Part shown: one piece after another, positions 1 to 10,560 of the stretch | How the letters are laid out: the number at the start of each line of letters is the position of its first letter | How positions within the stretch are numbered: the first letter of the stretch is position 1 | Assembly (NCBI GenBank): GCA_016271365.2 | Contig: CM057456.1 | Location: forward strand, 164,462,501-164,526,500 | Direction of reading: 5' to 3' | From: Neoceratodus forsteri | Taxonomy: Eukaryota > Chordata > Ceratodontiformes > Ceratodontidae | DNA: 64,000 bases | Program-made: the position numbers and the translations under genes | Notes under the pieces: model-generated | What the model was told of the DNA's origin: nothing | Databases searched by the model: none | Seen by the model: only the letters and a program-made list of their open reading frames with translations

Positions 1-2313
1 GTGCAAATCCAGGATTCCAAGAATAGTATTCTAAGAATGGGAGTGGTGTACAGGCCACCATCTCAGATGGAGGAGTTAGACAGGGAACTAGTGGGACAGA
101 TCAGGAGGACCTGCGAGAAGGGTAGTGTGGTGATTGTGGGGGACTTCAACATGTCAGGAGTGGACTGGAGCACTCCAACAACTAGGAACAGAAGGGAGCA
201 GGTACTGCTGGATGCCTTCCAGGACAGCTTCCTGCTGCAAATGGTCAGTGAACCAACCAGGTTAGAGAATACTCTTGACCTTGTGCTGGCAAATGGGGAC
301 TTTGTGAGAGAACTTACAGTGGAGGAACTGCTGTCAGGGAGTGACCACCACTCAGTATGGCTCACATTGGATATGGGCAAGGAAGGAGTGGAAGCTGACA
401 CAAGAGTGCTGGACTTCAGGAGGGCCAACTTTGGGAGGATGGGGGAAGTGGTAAAAGGGTACCTGGCTAGAATTCAATCTAGTATGGATTCTAAGCAGAG
501 GTGGGAGCTCATAAAGCTGGGGACAGTGGAGGCAACCAAAACCTGCTGCTAAGCCCAGAGCAAGAAGGCTAGGGCTAAGAAACCGAGCTGGTTGCGCAAG
601 GAGGTCATGGAAAAGGTAAGGAGGAAAAGAGCTGCCTTTAGGAAGTACAAGAAAACAGGGAGGGGGGAGGACAGAGAGGAGTACTTGACAGAATCGAAGG
701 AGGTGACAAGGGCAGTAAGGGGAGCCAAAGCATCTACGGAACTCAGGCTGGCACAAGGCATTAAGAAGGGGAGAAGGACTCTTTAAGTACATCAGGGAGG
801 AAAGGAGCTGTAAGGACCCATAGTAAGGATTAGGAAGGAGGGAGTTGGGTGGAAGCAGGGGCGATAAAGATGAAGCATTAAATGAGTACTTCTGCTCAGT
901 ATTTACTAAAGAGAAGAGGGGTGACACCCAAGGTGGGAGAAATGGCAGAAGCAGGGGAAGTGGTGACAGATGGGAAATCATGGAGGCAGAGTTCGAGAGG
1001 GTTTGAAGGCAGTGAGGTGGACAAGGCACCAGGCCCAGATGGCATCCACAGCATGGGTACTGAAGGAGCTGGCAGAGGTCCTTGCAGGACCTTGTCAGAC
1101 CTATTTAATGCCTCACTACATTCGGGTGTGTACCTTAGGACTGGAGGATGGCTCATGTGGTGCCCTCCACAAGAGTGGCCCCAAGGATGAACCGGGAAAC
1201 TACAGACCAGTGAGCCTCACATCCATCGTAGGTAAGCTAATGGAGACTATCCTGAAGGAGAGGCTGGTGGCCCTCATAGAGGCCAAAGGACTACAGGACA
1301 GCAGACAGCATGGCTTCATACATGGCAGATCCTGCCTAACCAACCTGGTCGAGTTCTATGTCTGGGTAACTAGGCAACTGGACAGGGGCCATGCAGTGGA
1401 TGTCCTGTATCTGGACTTCAGTAAGGCATTCGACTCAGTGCCACATGGAAGGCTGGGAAGGAAGTTAGTAGGCACAGGGGCGGGTGCAAAGCTGGTGAGA
1501 TGGGTAGGAAACTGGCTGCAGGAAGGCAACAGAGGTGGTGGTGAGTGGGGAGCTCTCACACCCAAGGGCAGTGATGAGCGGTGGCCCACAGAGCTCAGTG
1601 TTGGGACCAGTGTTGTTTGGGATATTCATTGTAGACATATCATGGGACATCAAGAGCAAGATCAGTCTGTTTGCTGATGATACCAAGGTTGGCGTGGTGG
1701 TGGATGACCTAGGGGGATGGCAGGGGTTGCAGGATGATCTGGCAAAGCTTGAAACCTGGTCAGACACCTGGCAACTGGGCTTTAATGCCAAAAAGTGCAA
1801 GTTGCTGCATTTTGGGATGAAGAACCCAAGGAGGAGTTACCAGCTAGGGGGAGTGCAGCTAGCCCACACAGAGGGGGAGAAGGATCTGGGTGTGCTCATT
1901 ACAGGGTCAATGAACAACTTGGCACAATGTAGGAAGGCAGCTGCAAAGGCCAACAAAATGCTGGGTTGTATTGCAAGGGGTATATCCTCGAGGAGGGAGG
2001 AGGTGATTCTGCACTGTATAGGTCATTAGTTAGACCATACCTGGAGTACTGCGTGCAGTACTGGCATCCGTATCTGAAGAGGGACATTAAGTTACTGGAG
2101 GTGGTGCAGCGCAGGGCGACAAAGATGATCAAGAGACTGGGGTACTTATCATACGAGAGGAGGTTGAAGGAGTTGAACATGTACTCACTGGAGGAGAGGA
2201 GAGACAGGGGTGACATGATTGAAACCTTTAAATACATGAAAGGAATAAACAAGATGGGTACAGAGGGGCTTTTCGAAGTAAGGAAGGGGAGGGCCACCAG
2301 GGCCATGATATGA
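1..2313 (+). pseudogene. CR1-A ORF2, endonuclease-reverse transcriptase, frameshifted
   Basis: Remains of the CR1 polyprotein that nicks target DNA and reverse transcribes the element RNA. The first 183 codons (1-552) are the C-terminal two thirds of an APE-type endonuclease, with VYRPP, GDFNMSG and GSDHHSVW. A stop follows, then a basic linker in another frame (592-786). The reverse transcriptase is at about 970-1677 (NYRPVSLTS, QHGFIHGRS, LYLDFSKAFDSV) and 1535-2029 (PQSSVLGPVLF, SLFADDTK). The thumb/C-terminal part is at 1966-2313 (LVRPYLEYCVQYW, ERRLKELNMYSLEERR). At least four frame changes or stops make it inactive. The catalytic FADD is kept. The usual PQG of RT motif B' reads PQS, as in copy C. 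Confidence 0.85.
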
Positions 2314-2580
2314 GACTGGGCGAGGAAGGTTCAGGAGGAGATGAGAGACACTTTTTACAGAGAGGGTGCTGGCTGGGTGGAATCGTTATCTGCAGAAGTG
2401 GTATGCAGTAGAACAGTTGACTGCTTCAAACGAGGATGGGACAGGACAAGGGGGAGGGTTAATAAAGGGGAAGAGTGGAAGGAAGGGGCAGCTGCAGAAT
2501 AAGGGGTGCTAGCTGCACATTCGAGCAGACTTGATAGACCTCTAGGCCTTTATCTGCTGGCAAATTTCGTATGTTCGTAA
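1..2580 (+). mobile_element. CR1 LINE, copy A (5' end outside window)
   Basis: A CR1-type non-LTR retrotransposon entering the window inside its endonuclease domain and running to a 3' end near 2580, where the short repeat typical of CR1 tails (gtatgttcgtaat) is visible. Its sequence closely matches copy C (3704-7530, opposite strand), with only scattered mismatches in the endonuclease and reverse transcriptase. Immediately after 2580 an L1 reverse-transcriptase segment begins, so the 3' end is a clean insertion junction. Copies A and C form a large inverted repeat around 2581-3703. The subfamily name cannot be given from sequence alone. Confidence 0.85.
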
Positions 2581-3703
2581 TATGGTGCTCTCTTAAATGT
2601 TTCATCAGAGGTGAATTTATCAAGTTAGCATTCAAAAGGAAAAAACAAAGACAGGTTAGAGCTATCTCGCTGTCAAATCAGATTAGGCTGGCCGAAAATA
2701 GCTTACTTTCCTCTTCCTCCCAATCCAACCTAGAAGCCCTGTCGAAGCTTTGAAATGAATACGTGGATTTGCTAAGGGAAAAGGCAGAATATGCTGTCCT
2801 TAAAACTAAAGCCTGTTTTTTTTTGACCAAGGTGAGAAACCAGGCAGAATGCTAGCCCTTCGACTAAGGGAAGTAGAAAGTTCGAGATTGATTCCCGCCC
2901 TGTATTCCCCAGATGGCTCTATTGTGATCTCCCCTCGAGATATCTCTCAAATATTTGTAGGCCTTCTGTAGGAACTTATATAGTAGGGGCTCTTCCCAGC
3001 ATTCCCATGTCCATATGGAACAATTTTTAGATGATCTACATCTCCCCTTCCTACATGCCCACCAAGCTGTGATGTTAACCGGCCCCGATTACTTTGATGG
3101 AAGTTGAGGATGCGATTAATGGATTAACATTGGACAAGTCCCCAGGACTTGATGGTTTTCCTTCCAACGTCTATAAAGTTTTATGTAAGGAAATTGCCCC
3201 CCTTCTCTTGAAGTTATTCAGTTACATGTTCTCCTCGGACTCCCTAGATTCTACTTTACTGGGAGACACAATTGTTCTGATCTTGAAACCAGACAAACCT
3301 CAGAAAGACCCTGCCAGCTACCATCCGATCTCATCACTAAACTATGACATTAAAATTCTAACCAAAATTTTGTCCCTTAGAATTAAACAGGTCTGGTTTA
3401 ATTTGCTGAGCCCCGAACAAGTGGGGTTCGTTCAAGGCAGATCCCCTGCTGATCACCTGCGAACCCTTTCGCATGTTTTTCAAGCGGCCCAAGACTCCCA
3501 GATACCTATGGCTTTAATCTCACTTGACAAAGAAAAAGCCTTCGATAGAGTGAACTGGGACTTTCTCTGGGCCACCCTATGGAGAATGGGCTTCCCGGAA
3601 ACTTTCATTCACAGGATTCAGACAGTATACAAATCCCCCACTGCTAGAATCTATTGTAATGGGGTTTTCCCGTCCCGATTCCCCCTGTTCACAGGTACTC
3701 GGC
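2581..3703 (+). pseudogene. L1-type ORF2 fragment: linker and N-terminal reverse transcriptase (inverted segment)
   Basis: An L1-clade reverse-transcriptase fragment in plus orientation. It starts with the linker motif IWCSLKCFIRGEFIKLA at 2581, has several stops up to 3093, then an open stretch from 3094 with DKSPGLDGFPSNVYK, LKPDKPQKDPASYHPISS, EQVGFVQGRSPADHL and SLDKEKAFDRVNWDF, ending at FTGTR near 3703. In intact relatives GTR is followed by QGCSLSP. Here it is cut by CR1-C. Its first residues continue the protein that ends as NVGSTTKEDL at about 7537 on the minus strand, so this is probably the missing middle of L1 element G, flipped relative to it. The YADD half is absent; it would lie left of the window. 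Confidence 0.8.
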
Positions 3704-3723
3704 ATTTAAAGGTTTCAATCATG

Positions 3724-6156
3724 TCACCCCTGTCTCTCCTCTCCTCCAGTGAGTACATGTTCAACTCCTTCAACCTCCTCTCTTATGATAAGTCCCTCAG
3801 CCCCTTGATCATCTTTGTCTCTCGTTGCACCCCTCCAGTAACAATGTCCCTCCTTCAGATACGGATGCCAGTACTGCGCTGCAGTACCCAGGTATGGTCT
3901 AACCAATCCCCTAGCTGGTAACTCCTCCTTGGGTTCTTCATCCCAAAATGCAGCACCTTGCACTTTTTGGCATTAAAGCCCAGTTGCCAGGTGTCTGACC
4001 AGGTTTCAAGCTTTGCCAGATCATCCTGCTGCCCTTCCATCCCCCTAGGTCATCCACCACCACGCCTACATTGGTATCATCAGCAAACAGACTGATCTTG
4101 CTCTTGATGTCCCATGATATGTCTGCAATGAATATCCCAAACAACACTGGTCCCAACACTGAGCTCTGTGGAACACCACTCGTCACTGCCCTTGGGTGTG
4201 AGAGCACACCACCCTCTGTTGCCTTCTCTGCAGCCAGTTTCCCACCCATCTCACCAGCTTTGCACCCACCCTGTGCCTATTAACTTCCTTCCCAGCCTTC
4301 CATGTGGCACTGAGTTGAATGCCTTACTGAAGTCCAGATACAGGACATCCACTGCATGGCCCTTGTCCAGTTGCCTAGTTACCCAGTCATAGAACTTGAC
4401 CAGGTAGGTTTGGCAGGATCTGCCATGTATGAAGCCATGCTGTCTGCTGTCCTGTAGTCCTTTGGCCTCTATGAGGGCCACCAGCCTCTCCTTCAGGATA
4501 GTCTCCATTAGCTTACCTACGATGGATGTGAGGCTCACTGGTCTGTAGTTTCCCGGTTCATCCTTGGGGCCACTCTTGTGGTGGGGCACCACATGAGCCA
4601 TCCTCCAGTCCTGAGATACACCCAGAATGTAGTGAGGCATTAACTAGGTTCTGCCAAGGTCCCATGACCTCTGCAGCTTTTTCAGAACCCTGGGGTTGAT
4701 GCCATCTGGGCCTGGTGCCTTGTCCACCTCACTGCCTTCAAACCCTCTCGAACTCTGTTCTCCATGATTTCCCATCTGTCACCACTCCCCTGCTTCTGCT
4801 ATTTCTCCCACCTTGGGTGTCACCTCCTCTTCTCTTTAGTAAATACTGAGCAGAAGTACTCATTTAGTGCTTCCGCCTTATCGCCCCCTGCTTCCACCCA
4901 ACCCCCCTCCTTCCTAATCCTTACTATGTGGTCCTTACAGCTCCTTTTCTCCCTGATGTACTTAACAAAGTCCTTCTCCCCCTTCTTAATGCCTTGTGCC
5001 AGCCTGAGTTCCGTAGATGCTTTGGCTCCCCTTACTGCCCTTGTCACCTCCTTCGATTCTGTCAAGTACTCCTCCCTGTCCTCCCCCCTCCCTGTTTTCT
5101 TGTACTTCCGAAAGGCAGCTCTTTTCCTCCTTACCTTTTCCATGACCTCCTTGCTTAAACAGATCGGTTTCTTAGCCCTAGCCTTCTTGCTCTGGGCTTT
5201 GCAGCAGGTTTTGGTTGCCTCCACTATCCCCAGCTTTATGAGCTCCTACCTCTGGTTAGTGTCCATACTAGATTGAATTCTGGCCAGGTACCCTTTACCA
5301 CTTCCCATTCTCCCAAAGTCGGCCTCCTGAAGTCCAGCACTATTGTGCCAGCTTCCACTCCTTCCTTGCCCATATCCAATGTGAGCCATACTGAGCGGTG
5401 GTCACTCCCTGACAGTGGTTCCTCCACTGTAGTTCTCTCAAAGTCCCCATTTGCCAGCACAAGGTCAAGGGTATTTCCTAACCTGGTTGGTTCACTGACC
5501 ATTTGCAGCAGGAAGCTGTCCTGGAAGGCATCCAGCAGTACCTGCTCCCATCTGTTCCTGGTTGTTGGGGTGCTCCAGTCCATTCCTGGCATGTTGAAGT
5601 CCCCCACAATCACCACACTACCCTTCTCGCAGGTCCTCCTGATCTGTCCCGCTAGTTCCCTGTCTAACTCCTCCATCTGAGATGGTGGCCTGTGCACCAC
5701 TTCCATTCTAAGAATCCTATTCTTGGAATTTTGGATTTGCATCCAAAGTGACCCCGTACTACCCTCCTCCCCTTCCTCCTTTACACACTTCAGTCCTTCC
5801 TTCACATATAGTGCCACCCCCCCTTTCCCAATCACCCTGTCCCTATGAAATAACCTGTACCCCGGTACAGGCAGGTCCCAGTCATTATATTGGAAGGCCC
5901 ATGTTTCTGTGATGACTGCAATGTCCACCTCTCCCTCTGCCATGAGAACCTGTAACTCTGCAGTTTTCCTCCCAAGGCTCCTAGCATTAAGAGTAACCAC
6001 CTTCCACCCTTTTCCCCCACTCCCATCCAGCCCTCCTTTTCTAGCATCATCAACAGTACTTGCCATTTGTCCTTTGTCACTGTTATGGGGGTTAAGCTCA
6101 TATGGTTTCCCAACCTGTGGTCTCTGCATATCTCTTCCCCAACTGCCACTCCCCAC
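3724..6156 (-). pseudogene. CR1-C ORF2, endonuclease-reverse transcriptase, frameshifted
   Basis: A 306-codon open endonuclease (6156-5236) contains TLNARSLG, AVITETW, GDFNMPG and GSDHRSVW, the usual APE residues, but VHRPP replaces the usual YRPP. The linker is at 5224-4820. The reverse transcriptase follows in separate frames: 4640-4251 (NYRPVSLTS, RQHGFIHGRS, LYLDFSKAFNSV), 4249-3938 (GVPQSSVLGPVLFGIF, SLFADDTN) and 3963-3724 (C-terminal, breaking off). The catalytic ADD is present, but at least four frame breaks disable the gene. Relative to CR1-A it is almost collinear and very similar. The 3' end of the reading frame is lost at the junction near 3704. Confidence 0.85.
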
Positions 6157-6404
6157 TCCTAGTTTAAATTCCCTACTTCCTCTATGTACTCCTCCATCCT
6201 CTGTTTCAACACTTTCTTTCCCTCCTCACTGAAGTGTAGTCTGTCCTTGGCATAGAGACTACTGTCCTCCCAGGTCCCTCCTCACCCCCCCAACAGCCCA
6301 TACACTTTAGCACAACACCAGGTTCTTAGCCATCTGTTAAATTCCTCTATTCTCAGCTTTCTTGTTGTGCTTTCCTTTGGCACCAGAAGTATCTCCTGAA
6401 AAAG

Positions 6405-7423
6405 TTACTGATCTTCCTGCCCCTCACATAATTGTGCTAGTTCCTCAAACCTCCTCTGGACTGTATCTACTGTCTTGTCAGCCAGGTCATTTGTCCCAAG
6501 ATGTATAATTAAATGAAGCTTGTCCCTACCCCTTCTAGCATATTTCAGAACAGACTGTCCCACCCTTTCCGCTGCCATTCCTGGCATGGTCTCCACCCAA
6601 ATGCGACTATGCCTCTCCCCCTTGCTACCCCACCTAACTCCTCTTAGTATTGAGTGGCCCAGCACTAAGATTCCACCCCTCTTACTCCTTGCTTGCTTCC
6701 ATTCATCTCCCTTTCTCATTTCCAGCCCTCTTCTTCCTCCTGCATTATTATTTCCCTACCCCTTGTTGTAATTCTCCCAGCAGAACTTCCCCACTCCAGT
6801 TTGGTCCAGGCATTTATCAATTACCTCTAATTTCATCATTTCCCTCCTCCACCTTCTTCCTCTCTAGCAGTGCACAACTATTTTCTGAAGGCCCTTCACA
6901 AATGCCCGCCCCTCTCTCTTCATAGTAACCTGTTCTTCCTTTCCACTCCATGACTTTTGCCACTTCTTCGCCTCCCCTCACAAGTCCCTATCTCCTCCTT
7001 CCATTTGTCTTTTGTCTCCTGACCTGGTTTTCCCAGCAATTGTTCTTCCTGGACTGGGCCCCTTTGTATCTGCTTCCCTTCTTCTGACCATCTCCTCACC
7101 ACTGTTGGCTTAAATCGCCCTCCCTTATCTCCCCTTCTTCCTCCCTCCAGTATTGGGCTAAACCCACCCCCAATCTGCCTTGCCTGTCCTAGTTCCTTCT
7201 GCAGACCCTCAATCTCCTTTCTAAGTTTTTCTATGTGGTTGCACACTAAACATCCTCCCACACTCCAGGCAATTTTTAGAAAGATTGGTGTACCACAGTT
7301 GTTGCAGCCTACCACCCTACCCATTGCTGGCATTGCCCACCAGCGACCCCACACCCTTCCAGATGCAGGATACCAAACATTCCCCCAAGTCTCCCCTCTC
7401 CCTCCTCTATCAGTGCAAAACAT
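6405..7423 (-). pseudogene. CR1-C ORF1: zinc-finger/coiled-coil plus SGNH esterase-like protein
   Basis: CR1 ORF1 proteins carry a cysteine-rich finger and coiled coil, thought to bind RNA and self-associate, and an SGNH (GDSL) esterase-like domain. The N-terminal frame (7423-6920) shows CNNCGTPIF and, about 20 residues on, CLVCNHIEKLRKEIEGLQKE, a finger leading straight into a short coiled coil. The esterase part is open at 6719-6405: ILVLGHSILRGV (block I, normally GDS; here GHS, so the Asp is replaced), then LHLIIHLGTNDLADK, the conserved HxGTND-type block. A frameshift or stop separates the halves between 6920 and 6719. The C-terminal block with the catalytic Asp-His pair is not clear. 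Confidence 0.75.
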
Positions 7424-7536
7424 TTTCTTTATTTCCCTTACCTCCTTTGTTGCACACGTTTAGATATTTTGAGCAACTGCTTTTTATATTCCTATCCTTC
7501 CTATCCACACTCAAAAACAATTAAACAAAAAAATAA

Positions 7537-8435
7537 ATCTTCCTTAGTTGTAGAACCCACATTTAATTTAATAAAATCAGAAATCAGCATCTTAATGTGT
7601 GAGATTGTATGTTCATCCTTAAGGAGTTGTGTATCTAATTTCCATGAGGTGTCTTTATAAGCATTTGGGTCAGGGAGAATCGAAATCCATGCCATGGAGT
7701 GATCTGAGATGACAACAGGTTCAATACCTGTCAGTTGGGTGTTCTTGAGAAAATTATTACTAATAAGGATAAAATCAATTCTGGACCAAGTGCGATGGAC
7801 TTGGGAGTAGAATGAGAACAACTGATCAGAGGGATGAGGTATCCGCCATGGGTCACATAGACTCAGTAGTTCCATAAAGTCCCTCAGAGCCAGTTGTGCG
7901 GGAGAAAGTGGTTTTAGTGGCCTGTAGGTTTTATCTAGGTCTTGTGATGGGGCAATGTTCCAGTCACCGCTGAGAATTAACGAGGAGGGCAGTAGTCTGT
8001 CAGCCAGTTTCATAAGGAAATCTGGGTCTCCACCCACTGGACCATAGATTGCACCTAAAACTACACTAACATTATTGAGCAAGCCTTTAACAATAACGGT
8101 TCTACCTTCTGTATCCTTTAAGCAGTCCTCCACCAAGCCTTTAACAATAACGGTTCTACCTTCTGTATCCTTTAAGCAGTCCTCCACCAAAAATGGTACA
8201 TGTTTTTTCACCAAGATAGCCACCCCTCTGCTAGCTGATGAACCACAGGAAGCAGAAATTTGGGAAAAACCATGTCTGAGAAGCCCTTAAACATCCGAAT
8301 CCAGGAGATGGGTTTCTTGTATCAAAAGGATGTCAATGTTTAGAAGAGCACAGTGTTTGAGAATCTGATATCTTTTGGCTATGTCTCTGGCACCTCTGAC
8401 ATTCCACGTTGCGATTTTGATTGGCACAGTTGTCA
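7537..8435 (-). pseudogene. L1-G ORF2 N-terminus, APE endonuclease, truncated
   Basis: The ORF2 start is MTTVPIKIATWNVRGARD at 8435, earlier than the first long open frame suggests. It continues through LLIQETHLLDSD to an in-frame stop near 8287, then reopens. Endonuclease motifs seen are TWNVRG (Asn), QETH (Glu), GAIYGP, SGDWNIAP, WSRIDFILIS and VISDHS (Asp/His), which is the full APE set. A 54 bp tandem duplication (8081-8188) adds 18 residues in frame between the VLGAIYG region and the preceding loop. The frame ends at the CR1-C junction, so the reverse transcriptase is separated. Confidence 0.8.
8081..8188. repeat. 54 bp perfect tandem duplication, two units
   Basis: The unit beginning aagcctttaacaataacggt occurs at 8081-8134 and again at 8135-8188 without a visible mismatch. 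It lies inside the L1-G endonuclease and keeps the reading frame, duplicating 18 residues (VEDCLKDTEGRTVIVKGL). Perfect identity suggests a recent event. Confidence 0.95.
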
Positions 8436-9511
8436 TGTGAGTACTAGTTTAGTAACAGAGAACTCATATATCATTGACCAGAAACCCCCCCAAAAAAGGC
8501 ACCCCCCCATCCCCAACCATCCCTGAGACAGAGCTTCACTATAACAAGCCCGTCTCACCAAGCACATACTCGTAGTCAAACATGCAACTAACAACCATGC
8601 CCTGTCATTTTTAGAGCTTGTAGCCAGTGAGACAAGTTTTTGATCAAAAGAACCCCCCCCACAAACCCATCCAACTATGTACATAAGGTCTCCCGGTGAA
8701 TATGAGGGCAATATTGGGCCCATATAAAACTATGACGGAGAACCAGTCCCCACGAGTAGCATTTAGATGAGAGGCGAGATCTAACCCTGAGTATTCATAC
8801 CAAAGTGCAATACTGTGATTTGACACTATCAGGATTGACAAGTGAGAACAGAAGTAGCTAAAACCACTATGCATCCCATGAAATGCTCTCTTACCCCCCC
8901 TTTTTCTGGTGCGCTATGCAGCTCTCCTTGAGCTAGCTCCATCTCGGAGCCCCCATACGCCACCCCACATGAGAAAGAGAAAATGTACCCTACTGCAACA
9001 AGGGAGTTAGCCAGAGCATGAAAAAGTAGAGGGGCTCTTAGATTACCCATACCTGAGGAAATGAAAAGGCCATAACAGAGAATTAAATGTCCCCATCTAC
9101 TTTCTCCGAGGAGCGTCCTTCACATTAACCTGAGGTACTGACCCAATTTTCCCAGGGATAACAACCCCCCTGTGACCCGTGGGACAGCATCCTGACTCAG
9201 ACACTGCCACCCTTGTGAGAACGAGGAAGTGGTGGGAGGACTGAGAAGTTAAAGGACCAAAATGGTCCTGCCTTGAAAGCAGTCGGCGGAAACGCGCGCT
9301 AAATGAGTGTTCCCCCTATTTGCCAGCTGGGCCACCTGTAAACATGTCCGAGATGAAACCAGGCCTAGTAGGCCTCACTCAGGCCTGTCTAACCTGCACA
9401 GCTCGTCTCTAGGGGACCAAGAACCCGGGAAAACAAAACCAACCAAGAAGGTAAGCGTATAACCAGAGCAAGCATTGAGAACGTTAGAGTTCAGATGGTC
9501 CCAATAAGAGT

Positions 9512-10438
9512 TCATCCAGATTTGAACAGGTTAGGCATTTTGATGGTGAGATCCATGGTTGCTTGTTCCGGGGATTCATAAGAGTGCCATACGCTGTCTA
9601 TCATCACTTGCAACTTGGCTGGATAAACGATTTTGAAACGAATACTTGCAGCTATCAACTTGGTAACCGTAGGATGGAAAGCCGCCCGTTTTTGGTGTGT
9701 CTCAAAGGGAAGATCCTGGGTTATACATAGTTTAGCCCCATTCCACAATATAGCTTGAAGCTCCCTTGATTTGCTGAGCACATGTTGTTTCTCCAGGTAG
9801 CTGAGGAACTTCACAATGATGGGCCTTGGGGGGGCTCCAGGCGAGGGTTTCGGCCTGAGTGAACGATGTGCCCGCTCTAAGTGATATTGAGGATTAAGGG
9901 GAGAGGGGCCGACAATCTTATTGAAAAATTTTTGGAGGAAAGTGATGGTGTCAGCTCCTTCTTCTGATTCGGGTAAGCCCCAAACCAACAAGTTATTCCT
10001 CCTACTTCGTCCCTCCAAATCTTCCATTTTTAACTGGAGTTTGCTAAGTTGCTGTTTATGTTGTACCACTTCAGGGTCTATCCTAATCCTCCAATTCTCT
10101 AGGGATGATGTTCTTACCTTGGAGTCCCCCATTCTGATAGATAACATGCTGAGGTCACCTCTGAGAGACTTTAGCTCAGCAGATATGTCCTGTAACGTTT
10201 CTTTGAATGGCAACAACTCCTGGAGGAAGCGATCCTTGGTTAGGGGAGTCTCCGAGGCACTGGATGGGTTGCTTTTAGTAGTGCTACCAGAGCTTTGGTA
10301 TTTGGATTTCTTGGTGGATTTCTCAGGAATAGGTGGTGGGGTGTGCTTAATTCCAGCCTGCTTCATCTCCGCTTCCATCATTATAACAGCGCTGTTCTCT
10401 GAGTTTTCTTCAGGTAGAAAGCTGATCTTTACCACCAT
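9512..10438 (-). CDS. L1 ORF1 protein (Transposase_22-like RNA-binding protein), 308 aa, open
   Basis: L1 ORF1p is a trimeric RNA-binding nucleic-acid chaperone that packages its own transcript. This frame is uninterrupted for 308 codons. It has a Ser/Thr/Lys-rich N-terminus, a heptad region at about residues 85-155 (KSLRGDLSMLSIRMGD, KQQLSKLQLKMEDLEG), then GRSRRNNLLVWGLPESEEG, which opens the RRM-like domain, and a C-terminal domain with ILWNGAKLCITQDLP and HQKRAAFHPTVTKLI. The upstream ATG gives MVVKIS. A second Met a few codons downstream in MMEAEMKQ may be the true start, matching the related copy H (MDAEMKVAQPKHTPP). The length is normal for vertebrate L1/Tx1-type ORF1. The partner ORF2 is broken, so the element as a whole is dead. 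Confidence 0.8.
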   Translation of the reverse strand: MVVKISFLPEENSENSAVIMMEAEMKQAGIKHTPPPIPEKSTKKSKYQSSGSTTKSNPSSASETPLTKDRFLQELLPFKETLQDISAELKSLRGDLSMLSIRMGDSKVRTSSLENWRIRIDPEVVQHKQQLSKLQLKMEDLEGRSRRNNLLVWGLPESEEGADTITFLQKFFNKIVGPSPLNPQYHLERAHRSLRPKPSPGAPPRPIIVKFLSYLEKQHVLSKSRELQAILWNGAKLCITQDLPFETHQKRAAFHPTVTKLIAASIRFKIVYPAKLQVMIDSVWHSYESPEQATMDLTIKMPNLFKSG

Positions 10439-10560
10439 TAATGTAGAGAGAGCTTAAAGCTAAAGACCGATTAGCGTTATATCCCAATAGTAGGGGAAAG
10501 AAACCTTTTTTATCGGATGATATGTGGGAGCTCCAAAGAAGTGCTACTTCTAGGCACTCT

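Larger units (their letters stand above)
3704..7530 (-). mobile_element. CR1 LINE, copy C (nearly full length)
   Basis: A CR1 element read from right to left: a short A/T-rich 5' leader near 7464-7530, ORF1 (7423-6405) and ORF2 (6156-3724). At 3704 it stops in the C-terminal coding region, equivalent to about position 2232 of copy A, so the last roughly 350 bp including the CR1 tail are missing. Its 5' end abuts an L1 endonuclease (element G). The missing 3' end, and the fact that copy A has a proper 3' end next to the L1 continuation, suggest that the 3' halves of A and C were exchanged by an inversion. Confidence 0.85.
7531..10560 (-). mobile_element. L1-clade LINE, element G (5' half: ORF1 and endonuclease)
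   Basis: Read right to left: a possible 5' leader (about 10560-10439), a complete ORF1 (10438-9512), an inter-ORF spacer of about 1.1 kb (9511-8436) without a convincing gene, and the endonuclease of ORF2 from 8435 until the CR1-C 5' end near 7530. The protein stops at NVGSTTKEDL. The expected continuation (IWCSLKCFIRGEF) is at 2581 on the other strand. The 5' limit is uncertain because no target duplication could be recognised. Confidence 0.75.

Noticed and set aside
352..1029. 225-codon minus-strand open frame, Pro/Leu/Ser-rich
   Set aside because: It is the antisense of CR1-A ORF2. Similar antisense frames appear over CR1-C, and the composition mirrors the sense codons.
4764..5680. Plus-strand frames of 170 and 135 codons over CR1-C
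   Set aside because: Shadow frames of the minus-strand CR1 endonuclease and linker. No domain of their own.
9921..10457. 178-codon plus-strand frame
   Set aside because: Antisense of the intact L1 ORF1 (9512-10438), which has clear family motifs.
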